Assembly: GCA_035634055.1 (NCBI GenBank)
Contig: DASQDR010000086.1
Span: forward strand, 1 to 21,029
Reading direction: 5' to 3'
Length of the DNA: 21,029 nt
Origin: JAICTV01 sp035634055
GTDB lineage: Bacteria; Planctomycetota; Phycisphaerae; Tepidisphaerales; Tepidisphaeraceae
Positions 1 to 7,513 of this stretch are shown one piece after another. The translations under genes and the position numbers were made by a program. Below the pieces are notes generated by a model. The model did not search any database, was not told the DNA's origin, and saw only the letters and a program-made list of their open reading frames with translations. Every line of letters starts with the position of its first letter. Within the stretch, counting starts at the first letter, position 1.

Positions 1-32
1 CCGCCGCGCTAACCCCGCGGCGGGCATTTTTT
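1..32 (+). terminator. Rho-independent terminator of an upstream gene
   Basis: A perfect 8-bp stem (CCGCCGCG at 1-8, CGCGGCGG at 16-23) with a 7-nt loop is followed by GCA and six T at 27-32. This is the classic intrinsic terminator layout for plus-strand transcription, so a plus-strand gene probably ends at or just before the left edge. A TAA at 10-12 lies in the loop and could be that gene's stop codon, but the gene itself is outside the window. Confidence 0.8.
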
Positions 33-79
33 GCGCGCGCCCCCGTGCCTGCCGCGGCCTCTGGGCAACCGATTCGTAG

Positions 80-97
80 CACGGGCCGCGGCCCGTG
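80..97. repeat. Dispersed hairpin repeat, copy 1
   Basis: CACGGGCC, a 2-nt centre, then GGCCCGTG form a perfect 8-bp inverted repeat. It belongs to the CAYGGGC/GCCCRTG hairpin family found in most of the larger gaps of this window. It lies in the 358-nt gene-free stretch at the left end, after the terminator. Confidence 0.7.
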
Positions 98-115
98 TCG
101 CAGCGCTCCCATGCG

Positions 116-189
116 CGCAACACCGCACAGCGCCGCACCGCACCGCACCGCACCGCCTCGCGTCGCACCGCACCGCCGCACCGCACCGC
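116..189. repeat. GCACC pentanucleotide simple-sequence tract
   Basis: The stretch is built mostly from the 5-mer GCACC/CCGCA, in runs of two to four units separated by small imperfect joints. Every frame through it is open but gives only His/Arg/Pro/Thr-rich low-complexity peptides, so I read it as non-coding. Together with copies 1 and 2 of the hairpin repeat it fills most of the gap before the DUF4139 gene. I see no gene in 1-358. Confidence 0.7.
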
Positions 190-249
190 CCCACGCGGCG
201 CGGCGGGGTGCGTGCGCATCGTGCCGCCGCCATGTCAGCGATGGCTCGA

Positions 250-268
250 CACGGGCTGGCAGCCCGTG
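250..268. repeat. Dispersed hairpin repeat, copy 2
   Basis: CACGGGCT, a 3-nt centre GGC, then AGCCCGTG form a perfect 8-bp stem. The CCACG flank on the right side gives it the reverse orientation of the family. It lies about 90 nt upstream of the DUF4139 start. Confidence 0.75.
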
Positions 269-358
269 CCACGAAGGGGCGGCGCAGCGCGCGATGAAAC
301 TTCGCGGGCGGTTCGTCGTCTGTTGGCGTAAGCTGTGCCCCCACGAAGGAGAACACGC

Positions 359-2044
359 ATGCGCCGCAGCGCCCTCGCCGCCGTCATCCTGGCCGCCTCG
401 CTTCCCGCCCTGCTTCCCGCCGCAGCTGGCGCACAAGCGACGCGCCCGGCGCGGCCCGACCGACCGGCCGCGACGCAGCCGAAGGGGTCGGATTACGCCC
501 TGACGATCTACTCCACCGCCGATCCCGCCAGCTTCGACCCACAGCAGCTCGCCCGCCAGCGGCTGGCGAACCCCTACAACGCCTGGCAGTTCAAGCTGCC
601 CGGCTACGGCGTGGTGCGCGAGGTCCGCCCGATCGAGTTGAACCAAGGCGAGAACATCATCCGCTTCAGCGATGTCGCCAGCGGGATCGACCCGACGACG
701 GTCGCCTTCCAGTCGCTGACCGCGCCCGACGCGGCGGCGGTGCTGGAGCAGAACTACGAGTACGACGTCGTCAGCGCCACCAAGCTGCTGGAGAAGTACC
801 TCGGGCGCGAGGTGACGCTGACCCGAAAGGCCACCGACGCGGGGCGCCCGGCGGAGGTGCGCGGCCTGCTGCTGTCCCAGGACACGTCGAACCTCGTGAT
901 CCAGTCCGGCAACGGCGACGCCACCGTCGTCTCCCGCGCCGAGGTCACGTCCATCAGCCTGACCCGGCAGGAGACGGGGCTGATCACCCGCCCGACGCTG
1001 GTCTGGAAGCTGGAGGCGGACAAGGCCGGGCGCCACGACGCGCAGGTGACCTACCAGACCGACGGCCTGACCTGGCGGGCGGATTACAACATCGTCGTCA
1101 ACGCTGACGACACCGCCGCCGACATCGGCGCGTGGGTCAGCATCGTCAACGAGAGCGGCGCGAGCTACCCCGACGCCAGGCTGAAGCTGGTGGCCGGCGA
1201 CGTGCAACGCGTGCAGCCGGCCGAGGCGGGCGGTCTGGCGGGCGGCATGATGCAGTCCATGGCCGTCGCCAAGCGCGCCGACACCGGGTTCAAGGAGAAG
1301 ACCTTCTTCGAGTACCACCTTTACACCCTGGGCCGGCGGACGTCGCTGGTGGACAACTCGACCAAGCAGATCGAATTGTTCCCCAACAAGAGCAACGTGC
1401 CGGTGGAGAAGACGTTCGTCTACTACGGTCTGGACCCGCAGTACCGGCTGTTCATCGCGCCCGAGCCCAACCCCGACCGCAACCTGGGGACGCAGAGCAA
1501 CAAGAAGGTGGACGTTTACCTGCGGATCAAGAACTCGGAGCAAAACGGGCTGGGGATCCCGCTGCCGGCCGGGCGGCTGCGGGTCTACAAGAAGGACGAG
1601 CCGGCCGCCCTCGCGTCCGGCGCCGCCCGGCGCGGGCTCGATCCCGTCGATGACCGCCCCGCCGCCACCACGCGCACCGGCGACGGCGACGGCGCCAACG
1701 AGTTCGTCGGCGAGGACATCATCCAGCACACGCCGAAGGACGAAGAGGTCCTGGTGAAGCTCGGCAGCGCGTTCGACATCGTCGGCGAGCGCAAGCAGAC
1801 CGACTTCAACGCCAACTACGACGGGCACGTCATCACCGAGTCCTACGAGATCCGCCTGAGGAACCACAAGGCCGAGCCGGTGAAGGTGCTGATCAAGGAG
1901 AACCTGCTGCGCTGGACCAACTGGGAGATCACCCACAGCACCGACAAGTGGGAGAAGCAGGACTACCGCACGATCCACATCCCCGTCGAGATCCCGCCGG
2001 GCGGGGAGAAGCGGGTGACCTACTCGGTGAAGTACACGTGGTGA
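359..2044 (+). CDS. Secreted DUF4139 domain-containing protein
   Basis: A 561-residue protein of unknown biochemical function. The ATG at 359 is chosen because AAGGAG (346-351) lies 7 nt before it; an in-frame GTG at 335 has no such site. Residues 1-26 form a Sec-type signal peptide (two Arg, an Ala/Leu core, AGA-QA cleavage region), so the product is probably periplasmic or surface-exposed. The segment from about residue 230 has the DUF4139 signature: a YQTDGLTWRADYNI stretch, then a WVSIVNESG stretch and a PDARLKLVAGDVQRV stretch. The C-terminal third, with ESYEIRLRNHK and PPGGEKRVTYSVKY, looks like a beta-sandwich and is typical of the end of this family. A Pro/Arg/Thr-rich linker follows the signal peptide. 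The gene stands alone and converges on the SRAP gene. Family assignment is firm; the role is unknown. Confidence 0.88.
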   Translation: MRRSALAAVILAASLPALLPAAAGAQATRPARPDRPAATQPKGSDYALTIYSTADPASFDPQQLARQRLANPYNAWQFKLPGYGVVREVRPIELNQGENIIRFSDVASGIDPTTVAFQSLTAPDAAAVLEQNYEYDVVSATKLLEKYLGREVTLTRKATDAGRPAEVRGLLLSQDTSNLVIQSGNGDATVVSRAEVTSISLTRQETGLITRPTLVWKLEADKAGRHDAQVTYQTDGLTWRADYNIVVNADDTAADIGAWVSIVNESGASYPDARLKLVAGDVQRVQPAEAGGLAGGMMQSMAVAKRADTGFKEKTFFEYHLYTLGRRTSLVDNSTKQIELFPNKSNVPVEKTFVYYGLDPQYRLFIAPEPNPDRNLGTQSNKKVDVYLRIKNSEQNGLGIPLPAGRLRVYKKDEPAALASGAARRGLDPVDDRPAATTRTGDGDGANEFVGEDIIQHTPKDEEVLVKLGSAFDIVGERKQTDFNANYDGHVITESYEIRLRNHKAEPVKVLIKENLLRWTNWEITHSTDKWEKQDYRTIHIPVEIPPGGEKRVTYSVKYTW

Positions 2045-2081
2045 GACGGCCGCCGCAGCGCGCACCTCGAGGCGGTTGATC

Positions 2082-2139
2082 CGTGGCACGGGCGGCCTCG
2101 CGCGTGTTGAACGGCCCCGGCGAGGCCGCCCGTGCCACG
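2082..2139. terminator. Large inverted repeat between convergent genes, possible two-way terminator
   Basis: CGTGGCACGGGCGGCCTCG at 2082-2100 is the exact reverse complement of 2121-2139, a 19-bp stem around a 20-nt loop. It can be read as two slightly degenerate head-to-head copies of the dispersed hairpin (2087-2106 and 2115-2134). It sits in the 124-nt gap between the converging DUF4139 and SRAP genes, where one structure could end transcription from both sides. There is no T-tract, so intrinsic termination is uncertain. Confidence 0.6.
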
Positions 2140-2168
2140 ATTAACGCCGACGAGCGGCGCACGCGCGC

Positions 2169-2870
2169 TCAGCCGAACAGCGTCGTCTTCTCCGGCTGGA
2201 TTTCCTTGATCAGGTCCGGGCCGTCGTTCCTCGGCGTGTTGACCTGCTTCGAGACGGGATAGGCTTCCATGTCCCTGGCGGGATACGGCGCGAGCAGGTC
2301 GTCCAGCTCGCCGGGCTTCTTCTCGCCCGGCTCGAGCCAGCGCTTCAGCGTCCTCTCGTCCAGCATCACCGGCATGCGCGCGTGGATGTCGGTCATCAAC
2401 TCGTTCGGGCGGGTGGTGATGATGGTGGCGGTCTGAAGTTCCTCGCCGCCGCCGGAAGGGTTCTGCCACGTCTCCCACAGCCCGGCGAGGGCGAAGGGCT
2501 TGTGGCCCTTGCGGCGGATGTAGACCGGCTGCTTGGTCTTGCCGTCGGCGGACAGGCGCCACTCGTAGAACCCGTCCGCGGGGATGGCGCAGCGGCGGCG
2601 GCGGTAGGCGTTCTTAAACGTGTTCTTTTCCGCCAGCGTCTCCGCCCGCGCGTTGCACAGCTTGTTGCCGATCGTCGGGTCCTTCGCCCAGGCGGGGATC
2701 AGGCCCCACAGGAAGAAATCCCATTGGTCAGGGTGCTCGTTGTCGACCGCGAGGATCGGCTGGCTGGGCGCGATGTTGTACCGCGGCGGGACGTCCGTCG
2801 GCGGCCCGCCGATCCAGGGGAACAGGTCGGTCAGCGCCGCGAGGTTCACCAGCGTGTATCGGCCGCACAT
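2169..2870 (-). CDS. yedK: SOS response-associated peptidase (SRAP), YedK/HMCES family
   Basis: A 233-residue protein, close to the usual family length. SRAP proteins sense abasic sites in single-stranded DNA and bond covalently to them through the N-terminal cysteine, shielding the lesion. Removal of Met1 exposes Cys2 in MCGRYTL, which fixes the start. The other expected active-site residues are present: Asn73 in CNARAE, Glu103 in GFYEW and His163 in HARMP. The NIAPSQP stretch (about 32-38) is also typical. It lies about 150 nt downstream of the PcrA helicase gene on the same strand, but a hairpin-rich gap and a TATCAT box 6 nt before its ATG suggest its own promoter. No Shine-Dalgarno is visible, so leaderless translation is possible. 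No LexA-type operator was recognised. Confidence 0.95.
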   Translation of the reverse strand: MCGRYTLVNLAALTDLFPWIGGPPTDVPPRYNIAPSQPILAVDNEHPDQWDFFLWGLIPAWAKDPTIGNKLCNARAETLAEKNTFKNAYRRRRCAIPADGFYEWRLSADGKTKQPVYIRRKGHKPFALAGLWETWQNPSGGGEELQTATIITTRPNELMTDIHARMPVMLDERTLKRWLEPGEKKPGELDDLLAPYPARDMEAYPVSKQVNTPRNDGPDLIKEIQPEKTTLFG

Positions 2871-2876
2871 GGACGA

Positions 2877-2882
2877 ATGATA
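2877..2882 (-). promoter_or_regulatory. Putative -10 box of the SRAP gene, leaderless type
   Basis: TATCAT on the minus strand ends 6 nt before the ATG at 2870. With normal spacing, transcription would start at or within a base or two of the A of the ATG. No convincing -35 is seen; upstream is a dispersed hairpin copy. No ribosome-binding site can fit between the box and the start. Confidence 0.45.
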
Positions 2883-2899
2883 GCCAGCCTGCCCCGTGG

Positions 2900-2919
2900 C
2901 ACGGGCGGCCTCGCCCGTG
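2900..2919. repeat. Dispersed hairpin repeat, copy 4
   Basis: CACGGGCG, centre GCCT, CGCCCGTG: a perfect 8-bp stem with a CGTGG flank on the left. It lies between pcrA and the SRAP gene, close to where an SRAP promoter would be. Confidence 0.75.
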
Positions 2920-2953
2920 TTTGGCGGCGACCAGGCGCTCGGGGCGATCTAAA

Positions 2954-2999
2954 AGCGGCAAGCCGCTGCCGCGGCACGCGCATGGGCTGGCAGCCCATG
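2954..2999. repeat. Two adjacent hairpins, including hairpin repeat copy 5 (CATGGGC variant)
   Basis: AGCGGC-AA-GCCGCT at 2954-2967 is followed by CATGGGCT-GGC-AGCCCATG at 2981-2999. The second is a member of the dispersed family in which C-G at stem position 3 is replaced by T-A on both arms. Both lie just after the pcrA stop on the minus strand and could help end that transcript, although there is no T-run. Confidence 0.65.
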
Positions 3000-3021
3000 C
3001 CACGGACAGGCAGCGACCCCT

Positions 3022-5256
3022 TCAGCCCACCACTTCCAGCCGGGCGTACTGGAGGATCAGCGTCTTCTTCCCGCGGCCGGTGAAGTCGACGACCGCGCGC
3101 GTGTGCTGGCCCATGTCGCTGACCTCCTGAATTTCGCCGACGCCGAACTGCGGGTGGCGGACCTTCGTCCCGCGGCGGAACTGCCGGGCCAGGCCCTGCG
3201 CCTCGCTCTCGAAGCGCTCCCGGTACTCCACGCGCTCGCCGGTGCCCGCCAGCCCGGTGCGATCCTCGATCTCGAGCGTCTCCTGCGGCATCTCGTTGAT
3301 GAACGGGCTGGTGACCGTGCGCTCGCGCAGCCCGCGGATGGTGCGGTAGGCGGCCTTGGTCAGGATCAGGTGCTCCTGCGCGCGCGTGATGCCGACAAAG
3401 GCGAGGCGGCGCTCTTCCTCAAGCTCGCGGATGTTCCCGCGCGAGCGCGCGTGCGGGAGGATCCCTTCCTCCAGCCCGATCATCGCCACCACCGGGAACT
3501 CCAGCCCCTTGGCGGCGTGCAGCGTCATCAGCGTGACCGCGCCGCCCGCGCCCTTCATGTGGTCGGCGTCGCTGACCAGGCTGACGATCGCGAGGTAGTC
3601 GTCGAGCGACCCCTCCTCGTTCTCGCGGTCGTACTCGGCCGCGGACGAAATCAGTTCGTTGACGTTGGTGAGCGGGCCCTCGCCGAGGTCCTCGGCCTCC
3701 TTCTCCTTTCGCAGCGCCGCCTCCACGCCGCTCTTGCGGACGACGTCCTCCATCACGCGCTGGACGATCCCCTTCTGCTCGGCCAGCAGGTCGTCGCCCA
3801 TGCCGCCCATCGCCAGCGAACGCCACTGCCGCACCTGCTCGGTAAACTGCTTTGCAGCGTTGATCGCGCGCGTCGAGAGGCCGGTGATCTGCGCCGCCCG
3901 CTCCATCGCGTCCCAGAGGGTGAAGCCGTTGGCGATGGCGTACGCCTGCATCTGCTTCACGGTGGTGTCGCCGATGCCGCGCGGCGGAACGTTCACGATG
4001 CGCGTGAGGCTCACCTCGTCCGCGGGGTTGGCGACCACGCGCAGGTACGCCAGCACGTCCTTGATCTCCTTGCGGTTGTAGAACTCCACGCCGCGCGCGA
4101 TCTGGTACGGCACGTTGTTCCGCCGCAGCGCGTCCTCCATCACGCGCGACAGCGCGTTCATGCGGTAGAAGACGGCCATGCGGCTCCACGGCACGCCGCC
4201 CTGCTCGTTGAGCCGCTTCAGGTGCCGCGTCACCACGCCGGCCTCGTCGTGCTCGTCCTGGCAAAGGACGAGGGTGGCCTTGTCGCCCTGCGCGTTCTCG
4301 GTCCAGAGGCCCTTGTCCTTGCGCTCGGTGTTGTTGGCGATCAGCTTCGACGCGATGGCGAGGATGGTCTTGCTCGAGCGGTAGTTCTGCTCGAGCTTGA
4401 CGACCTTGGCGTCGGGGTAGTCCTTCTCGAAGTCCAGGATGTTCTGGATGTCCGCCCCGCGCCAGGCGTAGATCGACTGGTCCGGGTCGCCGACCACGCA
4501 CAGGTTGCGGTGCCGCATGGCCAGCGCGTGGGCGATGACATACTGGGCGTGGTTGGTGTCCTGGTACTCGTCGATCAGGATGTACTGGAAGCGCTCCTGG
4601 AGCTCGCGCAGCACGCTTGGGTGGTCGCGGAACGCGTGGGCCATGCGCAGCAGCAGGTCGTCAAAGTCCAGAGCGTTGTTCTGGTTCAGGAGCTGCTGGT
4701 ACTTCGTGTAGATGCGCGCGATTTGCTTCTGGTAGAAGTCGCCGGCGCTGCGGGCGAAATCCTCCGGCGAGAGGAGCTGGTTCTTCGCCTTGCTGATGCT
4801 GCCGTGAACGCTGGACGGGGAAAAGTTGGTGCTGGAGATGTCCAGTTGCTTGAGCGCGTCCTTCACCACCTTGGTCTGATCGCCCGAGTCGTAGATGGTG
4901 AAGTTGGCCGGCAGCTTCACCTGCTCGGCGTAGTGCCGCAGCACGCGCAGGCAGAGCGAGTGGAACGTGCAGATGGTCGGCCAGCGCTGGTCGAGCTTGC
5001 CGAAGTCGCGGATCGGGCGGTCCAGCACGTTCGACACGCGCTGCTTCATCTCCCCCGCCGCCTTGTTGGTGAACGTGATGGCCAGGATGGAGTTGGCCGG
5101 GATGCCCAGGCCGACGAGGTGCGCCACGCGCCGCGTCAGCACGCGCGTCTTGCCGGACCCGGCGCCGGCGATGATCAGCAACGGCCCGTCCACGTGCGTG
5201 ACGGCCTCCCGTTGCGGCTCGGTCAGGTCCTCCAGTAACTGCGCGATGTCGATCAC
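3022..5256 (-). CDS. pcrA: ATP-dependent DNA helicase, UvrD/PcrA family
   Basis: A 744-residue superfamily 1A 3'-5' DNA helicase, the usual length for PcrA/UvrD, acting in nucleotide excision and mismatch repair and in removing RecA or RNA polymerase from DNA. Motifs in order: Q-motif PQREAV (14-19), Walker A GAGSGKT (31-37), motif Ia TFTNKAAGEM (61-70), Walker B DEYQDTN (229-235), motif III GDPDQSIYAWRGAD, motif IV QNYRSS, motif V TLHAAKGLEF and motif VI VGITRAQEHL. The last 60 residues (KVRHPQFGVGEIQEV and onward) form the Tudor-like RNA-polymerase-binding tail seen in PcrA. The start is a GTG with TAACAT 6 nt before it and no Shine-Dalgarno, so it may be leaderless. PcrA is preferred over Rep because of the C-terminal tail. 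Confidence 0.95.
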   Translation of the reverse strand: MIDIAQLLEDLTEPQREAVTHVDGPLLIIAGAGSGKTRVLTRRVAHLVGLGIPANSILAITFTNKAAGEMKQRVSNVLDRPIRDFGKLDQRWPTICTFHSLCLRVLRHYAEQVKLPANFTIYDSGDQTKVVKDALKQLDISSTNFSPSSVHGSISKAKNQLLSPEDFARSAGDFYQKQIARIYTKYQQLLNQNNALDFDDLLLRMAHAFRDHPSVLRELQERFQYILIDEYQDTNHAQYVIAHALAMRHRNLCVVGDPDQSIYAWRGADIQNILDFEKDYPDAKVVKLEQNYRSSKTILAIASKLIANNTERKDKGLWTENAQGDKATLVLCQDEHDEAGVVTRHLKRLNEQGGVPWSRMAVFYRMNALSRVMEDALRRNNVPYQIARGVEFYNRKEIKDVLAYLRVVANPADEVSLTRIVNVPPRGIGDTTVKQMQAYAIANGFTLWDAMERAAQITGLSTRAINAAKQFTEQVRQWRSLAMGGMGDDLLAEQKGIVQRVMEDVVRKSGVEAALRKEKEAEDLGEGPLTNVNELISSAAEYDRENEEGSLDDYLAIVSLVSDADHMKGAGGAVTLMTLHAAKGLEFPVVAMIGLEEGILPHARSRGNIRELEEERRLAFVGITRAQEHLILTKAAYRTIRGLRERTVTSPFINEMPQETLEIEDRTGLAGTGERVEYRERFESEAQGLARQFRRGTKVRHPQFGVGEIQEVSDMGQHTRAVVDFTGRGKKTLILQYARLEVVG

Positions 5257-5262
5257 GACCGG

Positions 5263-5268
5263 ATGTTA
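5263..5268 (-). promoter_or_regulatory. Putative -10 box of pcrA, leaderless type
   Basis: TAACAT (5268 to 5263 on the minus strand, overlapping a CATAAC) ends 6 nt before the GTG at 5256. It matches the TANNNT form seen before other genes here. The 125 nt upstream up to the DUF488 stop hold short TTGTCACC repeats but no clear -35. Confidence 0.4.
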
Positions 5269-5381
5269 TGACAAGGTGACAAGGTGGCAAGGCGACCCGG
5301 TGAAAATGCAGGAAGCGGCGCGGCCAACCGCGCGGCTTCCGTCTCATCACGTTGTGGTCGCCCTCACGCTTGCCACGCGCG

Positions 5382-5753
5382 TCACTTCGCAGGTCCCCAC
5401 GCCTGCAGTTCGCTGAGGAACTCGTGCAGCGCGGCGGCGGAGTTGTGCTCCGGGTCGTCCCCCTGGTGCAGCAGCGTGAAGGTTTCGTCCCGGCTGGCGC
5501 GGGCGAGCTGCTGGAGGGCCGGGCGGTACTGGCTGGCGCGGAGCTGCTCGTGGTACTTGCCGCGGAAGTAATCGTAGGCGTCGGGGTGCTCGTCCAGCAC
5601 CCGCCAGACCGGCATCGTCGGCCCGAGGTGCGGCAGGACGTGGTCGACCCGGCACCACTCGCGCAGGTCCTTGCACAGCCCGACCGGCTCCACCCAGATC
5701 CGCTGCCCGTCGCCGGGCTCCACGGCGTCCAGCACGTGCTTCACCTTGATCAT
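5382..5753 (-). CDS. DUF488 family protein
   Basis: A 123-residue cytoplasmic protein. The pattern fits the short YeaO-like DUF488 group: an N-terminal RIWVEPVGLCKDL segment at the place where family members have RIWVDRLWPRGLSK, a central W-x-V segment ending in YFRGKYHEQL, and a beta-strand TFTLLHQGDDPEHNSA near residue 95 followed by a C-terminal helix. The WPRG core is altered here (PVGLC), so this is a divergent member. The ATG is supported by AAGGGAG 8 nt upstream. The function of the family is unknown; its fold is related to Rossmann-like enzymes. It lies between modB and pcrA on the same strand, separated from both by more than 120 nt. Confidence 0.7.
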   Translation of the reverse strand: MIKVKHVLDAVEPGDGQRIWVEPVGLCKDLREWCRVDHVLPHLGPTMPVWRVLDEHPDAYDYFRGKYHEQLRASQYRPALQQLARASRDETFTLLHQGDDPEHNSAAALHEFLSELQAWGPAK

Positions 5754-5777
5754 CGCGTCACTCCCTTCGTCCCGCCC

Positions 5778-5798
5778 AAGCCAACAATACTTTGGCTT
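5778..5798. promoter_or_regulatory. Perfect inverted repeat upstream of the DUF488 gene
   Basis: AAGCCAA at 5778-5784 and TTGGCTT at 5792-5798 form a 7-bp inverted repeat with a 7-nt AT-rich centre, just upstream of the DUF488 Shine-Dalgarno. The half-site length and spacing suit a dimeric repressor site. It could equally be a weak terminator for the modAB transcript. The whole gap 5754-5906 is clearly less GC-rich than the surrounding DNA, as expected of a control region. Confidence 0.4.
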
Positions 5799-5906
5799 GC
5801 GGTCACTAATAAGACGACGCCGAGATTGTGAAGTTGTGAACGAGGATCCGGTTACAAATATTCCGCGAACGTATCACCGCGGGTGGGGATCCGCCGCGAC
5901 GAGCTG

Positions 5907-6569
5907 TCATTTCCGCTGGCCGCTCAGCATCCGGTTGTAAACGAGAATCATCCCCAGCGAGATCGCCACCAGCACAATGACCCCCGGCGTGGCGGCGGCG
6001 AGGTCGCCGGCGAGGTAGTCGTTGTAGATGGAAATCGGCAGGGTTTGCTGCCCTTCAAGGTCGCCCAGCACCATCACCGTCGCGCCGAACTCTCCCAGCG
6101 CCCGCGCAAACGCCAGCAGCAGCCCGCTGGCGATGCCGCGCCGCGCCAGCGGCAGGCTGACGTGCCAGAACTGCTGGAGCGGGCTGGCCCCCATCAGCCG
6201 GGCGATGTCTTGCAGGTCGCGATCCACGCTGGCGAACGCCGCCTTCGCCGGGAGGTAGAGCAGCGGGAGCGACACCACCGCCGATGCGATCACCGCGCCA
6301 TGCCAGTGGAAAACGACGGAATAGCCGAACGCCTCGCGCAGCAGCGACCCCACCGGCCCGCGCGAGCCTAGCGCGATCAGGATGAGGTATCCGACAACGG
6401 TCGGCGGCAGCACGAGCGGCACGACCAGCACCGCATCGAGCAGGCTCTTGCCCGCGAACCGCCGCCGCCCCATGAAAAACGCCAGCGGAATTCCGACCAG
6501 CGCCACCAGCACGGTCGCCACGAGCGCGACCTTGAGCGACAGGAGCATGGCGGGAAACAAGCGTGACAC
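5907..6569 (-). CDS. modB: Molybdate ABC transporter permease ModB
   Basis: A 220-residue inner-membrane permease, usual length for ModB. About five hydrophobic segments can be seen (near 9-33, 43-68, 88-106, 140-155, 192-212). The cytoplasmic EAA-type loop for the ATPase is at about 121-150 (DIARLMGAS ... HVSLPLARRGI), followed by ALGEFGATVMVLG, typical of molybdate and sulfate permeases. The GTG at 6569 is chosen because it gives the expected N-terminus VSRLFPAMLLSLKVAL and overlaps the modA stop by one base (TAGTG), pointing to translational coupling. A longer reading frame upstream translates to Arg/Ala-rich sequence and is a shadow of modA. No modC ATPase gene follows; downstream is a control-like gap and then the DUF488 gene. 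Confidence 0.92.
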   Translation of the reverse strand: MSRLFPAMLLSLKVALVATVLVALVGIPLAFFMGRRRFAGKSLLDAVLVVPLVLPPTVVGYLILIALGSRGPVGSLLREAFGYSVVFHWHGAVIASAVVSLPLLYLPAKAAFASVDRDLQDIARLMGASPLQQFWHVSLPLARRGIASGLLLAFARALGEFGATVMVLGDLEGQQTLPISIYNDYLAGDLAAATPGVIVLVAISLGMILVYNRMLSGQRK

Positions 6570-7507
6570 TACGGCGCGCCCGCCGGCGCGGGCGCAGTGG
6601 CGGCGGGCGCGATCATGGCGGGCGGCATTGCGCCCGGCGCGGTGGCGGCGGGCGGCGATGGCGGCGATGTCGGCGATGCCGGCGATGCCGGCCGAAACGT
6701 CGATGCAGGCGTCGCCGGCACTTCGAAGCCGTGACGCGCCAGGATCGCGCGTCCCCCGTCGCCGGTCAGGTAATCGCCGAACTGCCTGACCTCCGCGCGC
6801 CGAGCGCTCCTCGTTACCGGCGCAATGCTGTAGAGGATCGGGTCGTGCCACGACGCTTCGGCCGTCGCCACCCGCTTCACCCGATCACCGGCGTGTTGGG
6901 CGTCGGTGGCGTAGACGATCCCCGCGTCCACCTCGCCGCGCTGCACGTAATCCAACACCTGGCGCACGCTGCTGCCGAAGACCAGTCGCTCGCGCAGGCG
7001 GTCACTCAGCCCCAGGCGGTCCAGCACCTGCGTCGCGTACTCGCCGGCCGGCACCGTCTTGGGCTGGCCGATCGCCAGCCGCCTCACGCCGCCGTCGGCG
7101 AGCGAGCGGAAGCCGTCCGCCGGCGCCTTCGCGTCCGCCGGCACGATCAGCACCAGCGCGTTGCGCGCGAAGGTGACCGGCTCGGACGCTTCCACCACCT
7201 TCAGCCGATTCGCCTGCCGCATGTGCGATTCCGCCGCGCTGACGAAGCCGTCCACCGGGGCGCCGTCTCGGATCTGCGCCAGCAGGTGCCCGGTGGCGCC
7301 GAAGTTGAGCTTCACCCGCCGCCCGGTCTGCCTCTCGTACGCGGCGGCCGCGTCGGTCAGCGCTTCCTTCAAGCTAACGGCGGCCGAAACCGTAATCGCA
7401 CCCGCGCCCGCCGCGCCGCCCGGTCCGGCGACCTGCGCGCGCGCGGGCGCGGGCGCGACGAGAGAAGCGATAGCGACGAGCAACGACGCGAGCGTTCGGC
7501 ACGACAT
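6569..7507 (-). CDS. modA: Molybdate ABC transporter substrate-binding protein ModA
   Basis: A 312-residue periplasmic molybdate-binding protein. Residues 1-24 are a signal peptide ending PARA. The mature part has the family marks: SAAVSLKEAL (41-50), FGATGHLLAQI, DGFVSAAE, GQPKTVPAGEYA (137-148) and GEVDAGIVYATDA (191-203). The family domain ends near residue 262 (FEVP). A Pro/Ala/Ser/Thr-rich tail of about 50 residues follows, which ModA proteins normally lack; its DNA is a GGCGAT-like simple repeat. The ATG at 7507 lies 6 nt from a ModE-type operator and 7 nt from a TATAAC box with no Shine-Dalgarno, so the message may be leaderless. It is coupled to modB by a one-base stop/start overlap. 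Confidence 0.93.
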   Translation of the reverse strand: MSCRTLASLLVAIASLVAPAPARAQVAGPGGAAGAGAITVSAAVSLKEALTDAAAAYERQTGRRVKLNFGATGHLLAQIRDGAPVDGFVSAAESHMRQANRLKVVEASEPVTFARNALVLIVPADAKAPADGFRSLADGGVRRLAIGQPKTVPAGEYATQVLDRLGLSDRLRERLVFGSSVRQVLDYVQRGEVDAGIVYATDAQHAGDRVKRVATAEASWHDPILYSIAPVTRSARRAEVRQFGDYLTGDGGRAILARHGFEVPATPASTFRPASPASPTSPPSPPAATAPGAMPPAMIAPAATAPAPAGAP

Positions 7508-7513
7508 GCCAAG

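Noticed and set aside
80..268. CRISPR-like array from repeated CACGGGC units
   Set aside because: The units are hairpins at irregular distances across the whole window, with no regular spacers or cas genes.
9..503. Several short frames in the left gap, with His/Arg/Pro/Ala repeats
   Set aside because: They come from the GCACC tract and hairpin repeats, have no ribosome-binding sites and show no conserved-looking sequence.
3103..5238. A 711-residue open frame on the plus strand opposite pcrA
   Set aside because: It is the GC-rich shadow of pcrA: Val/Leu/Asp/Arg-rich translation without motifs, while the minus strand has every helicase motif.
6570..6851. N-terminal extension of the ModB frame
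   Set aside because: It is Arg/Ala-rich, lies wholly within modA in another frame, and ModB has a good start at the modA stop.
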